Below, piece after piece: positions 62,276 to 64,000 of a stretch of DNA of 64,000 nt. The number at the start of each line of letters is the position of its first letter. The first letter of the stretch is position 1. The stretch is from Schistosoma haematobium (Eukaryota > Platyhelminthes > Trematoda > Strigeidida > Schistosomatidae). The stretch spans positions 11,313,924-11,377,923 of the forward strand of contig NC_067202.1 of assembly GCF_000699445.3 (NCBI RefSeq). The letters run 5' to 3'. The notes under the pieces were generated by a model. That model worked only from the letters and a program-made list of their open reading frames with translations, did no database searches and had not been told where the DNA came from. The position numbers were made by a program, and so were the translations under genes.

Positions 62276-64000
62276 AATTCATTGTATTGTTAATTAATCA
62301 AATCAAGTCTGTTGAAATTGTAAAATGTGTGCATGGATTTAGTCACTGATTAATTTATATCAACCTCTACCTAGTTAAATATATTTATATTTGCCAAGTG
62401 ATCAGATAGACAAATCTGATATAAATTGTTGTATTAAAATAGTTTTTGAATTCGTGGTAGGTGTATAATAAAATTTCCATCTGTGGTCTTGCCTTCTTCC
62501 TTTACATCGACTCGTATCCGTTCTTATTCATTTGTACATGGAGAAATAACCAATTATATTCTCTGCAGGATATAACAAGTATCCATACCACTATTTTGTG
62601 CAAATATATAGTGAAGGTGTGTATACAAAATAACGATACATACAGTTTACGATCATATGTGTTTTTTTCCATAAATGTTTACACACATATATATCAATGT
62701 ATTCATTACATGAAAACAGTGATACTTGATGAAAAACAAACTAAGCGGTTTTTATCAAGTGAATCAAATAACATTTTCATTAAGAATACAAGAGATTTAT
62801 CTGATAATCTATGCAATGCATGTACAAATTATAAGTGATTGAAAGTTTTAATTAGATTAATTGTCAAAATACGATAATAATTTTGTCAAAACATGTTCCT
62901 TTCATTAAATTATACATAGACCTTAACGATATTGTCAAACTATTTAATAAATACAGACAGTGTATTTATTCAATCATCTATATCGGCATGTGATTAAGAA
63001 CACGTCAGAACATGGAAGAGTCACAATCAGTTTAGAACTAATGATTCAGTAAATTTGTATAGTTGCATTATGTAGATCCTATCTAAGAAGTTTTGATGGC
63101 CTACCAATATTTTAATGTCCAGAATAGATACGATTTTTAAAGCTATAGAGTAAAGACGTAGAAATTCGGTGAATTATCAGCCAATTAGGAAACGCTTTCC
63201 AGTTCCAAAACAATTAACAATGCGAAATAATGAAATAACAGCTTTCATTGCAATAATTAACCGTCAAAATTCAAATTATTCCTTGTAGTTAAGAAAAAGG
63301 GAGTAAGTTTACATACATGGATACGTATTAGGGATTGGGTCATTGTTGTGAGTAGCGTCATCACCTCATAGGTTTTCGTCACTAACTGATATCAGTCATA
63401 ATGCAAAAAAGTCAAGGTTAGGTATTTGAGTTTACAAATTACGGTCAGGGTTTTTAACACGAACTAAAAACAGCTACAATACAACGCTTTATCAACCTTC
63501 TGTTTACAAACTTGAGAAACTTAAGGATGATACTTAGAGTGAGAAACGGGGAACATTATCTAGCTTTATTAAACACTTTCGATTACTCAGTGAACAATAT
63601 CTGGTACTTTAACAGACGATCTGCCTTAGGAGTAGGTGTTTCAAAATTCAGTTTAAACACCATACAAAATTCCCTTGTATAATATATATATTCATTGATT
63701 TTAAGAACCAAATATTGCCCATTTTCACCTGGTTAATAAAAACATACACATTATCTAACATTGAACTTTTTAGCTTCGAACAAAACACGAGGCGTCATTT
63801 TGGTTCTGATTAGTTAACTCAAGAGTGTAAGTATATTATACTTTCACCGAAAGAGTTATGATACAAAAGATGAACACAACCTCAGAAATTATTAATGATA
63901 CAGACGTATCAATAGTAGTGATGTCATTAATCATATGTCTAAACTAAAATTTTACATGGTCCTAAATTCAAACCAATGACCTGAACAAGTTATAATCATT
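62276..64000. other. Unassigned; repeat family X fragment near 63355-63475
   Basis: 63355-63475 on the - strand resembles family X (GCATTATGACTGATATCAGT, then GTGACGAAAACC). The open frame 62461-62838 has no recognised domain. No Sec14 exon or start codon for the PTPN9-like gene could be identified here. Confidence 0.35.

Noticed and set aside
60009..64000. Upstream Sec14 exons and start codon of the PTPN9-like gene
   Set aside because: No - strand segment with Sec14 character and matching splice phase could be identified; they may lie beyond the window or be too short to see by eye.
1..64000. CRISPR array, bacterial operon or prophage
   Set aside because: Spliceosomal introns, SINEs and AT-rich microsatellites show eukaryotic nuclear DNA; no evenly spaced short direct repeats with unique spacers are present.

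Overview
The window looks like nuclear DNA of a schistosome-type blood fluke. It is AT-rich, most of its length is intron and repeat, and three signs point the same way: Sm-alpha-type tRNA-derived repeats with hammerhead-ribozyme cores, the 3' ends of Penelope-like and RTE-like retroelements, and a three-finger (Ly6/CD59-type) surface-protein gene of the kind expanded in schistosomes. The species cannot be fixed from the sequence alone.

Two protein-coding genes can be supported. On the + strand, 2607-13838 is a two-exon gene for a small, secreted, probably GPI-anchored three-finger protein; its 10.8 kb intron is full of repeats. On the - strand, eight consecutive exons between 60008 and 24627 join in frame into the C-terminal part of a Sec14 (CRAL-TRIO) domain, a long Ser/Asn-rich linker and a complete tyrosine-phosphatase domain. 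This is the architecture of PTPN9/MEG2, a membrane-associated phosphatase. The 5' exons (start codon and first half of the Sec14 domain) were not found and probably lie beyond 64000. All other long open frames are retroelement debris or microsatellite artefacts.

The rest is a layered repeat landscape. (1) HHR-SINE1: tRNA-like head plus hammerhead ribozyme, at least a dozen copies, several with all core nucleotides kept. (2) HHR-SINE2: a second tRNA-headed family with a different hammerhead, one copy intact inside a 0.9 kb fold-back. (3) Sm-alpha-like copies. (4) A distinct Penelope-type hammerhead in a 253-bp insert at 25622-25874, bracketed by perfect 15-bp direct repeats. (5) An unnamed retroposon of about 500 bp (called R500 here) with A-rich tail and 7-13 bp target-site duplications, seven copies, two of them nearly identical. 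(6) RTE-like fragments, one with a 14-bp target duplication. (7) Penelope-like GIY-YIG ends at 6.9-7.6 kb and 58.1-58.9 kb. (8) A solo LTR of 427 bp with 4-bp target duplication nested in an R500 copy, and a diverged LTR-like direct-repeat pair at 16.2-19.1 kb. (9) Degenerate telomere-like GTTAGG minisatellites and many (TA)n and (TTA)n tracts.

Layout: 0-2.6 kb repeats; 2.6-13.8 kb three-finger gene; 14-24.6 kb intergenic repeats (LTR-like pair, R500, fold-back, microsatellites); 24.6-60 kb PTPN9-like gene with its repeat-filled introns; 60-64 kb R500, a short inverted duplication and unassigned DNA, probably further 5' intron of the same gene. One functional link is possible: at least one hammerhead with an intact core (51209-51256) lies on the transcribed strand of a PTPN9-like intron, so it could cut the pre-mRNA.
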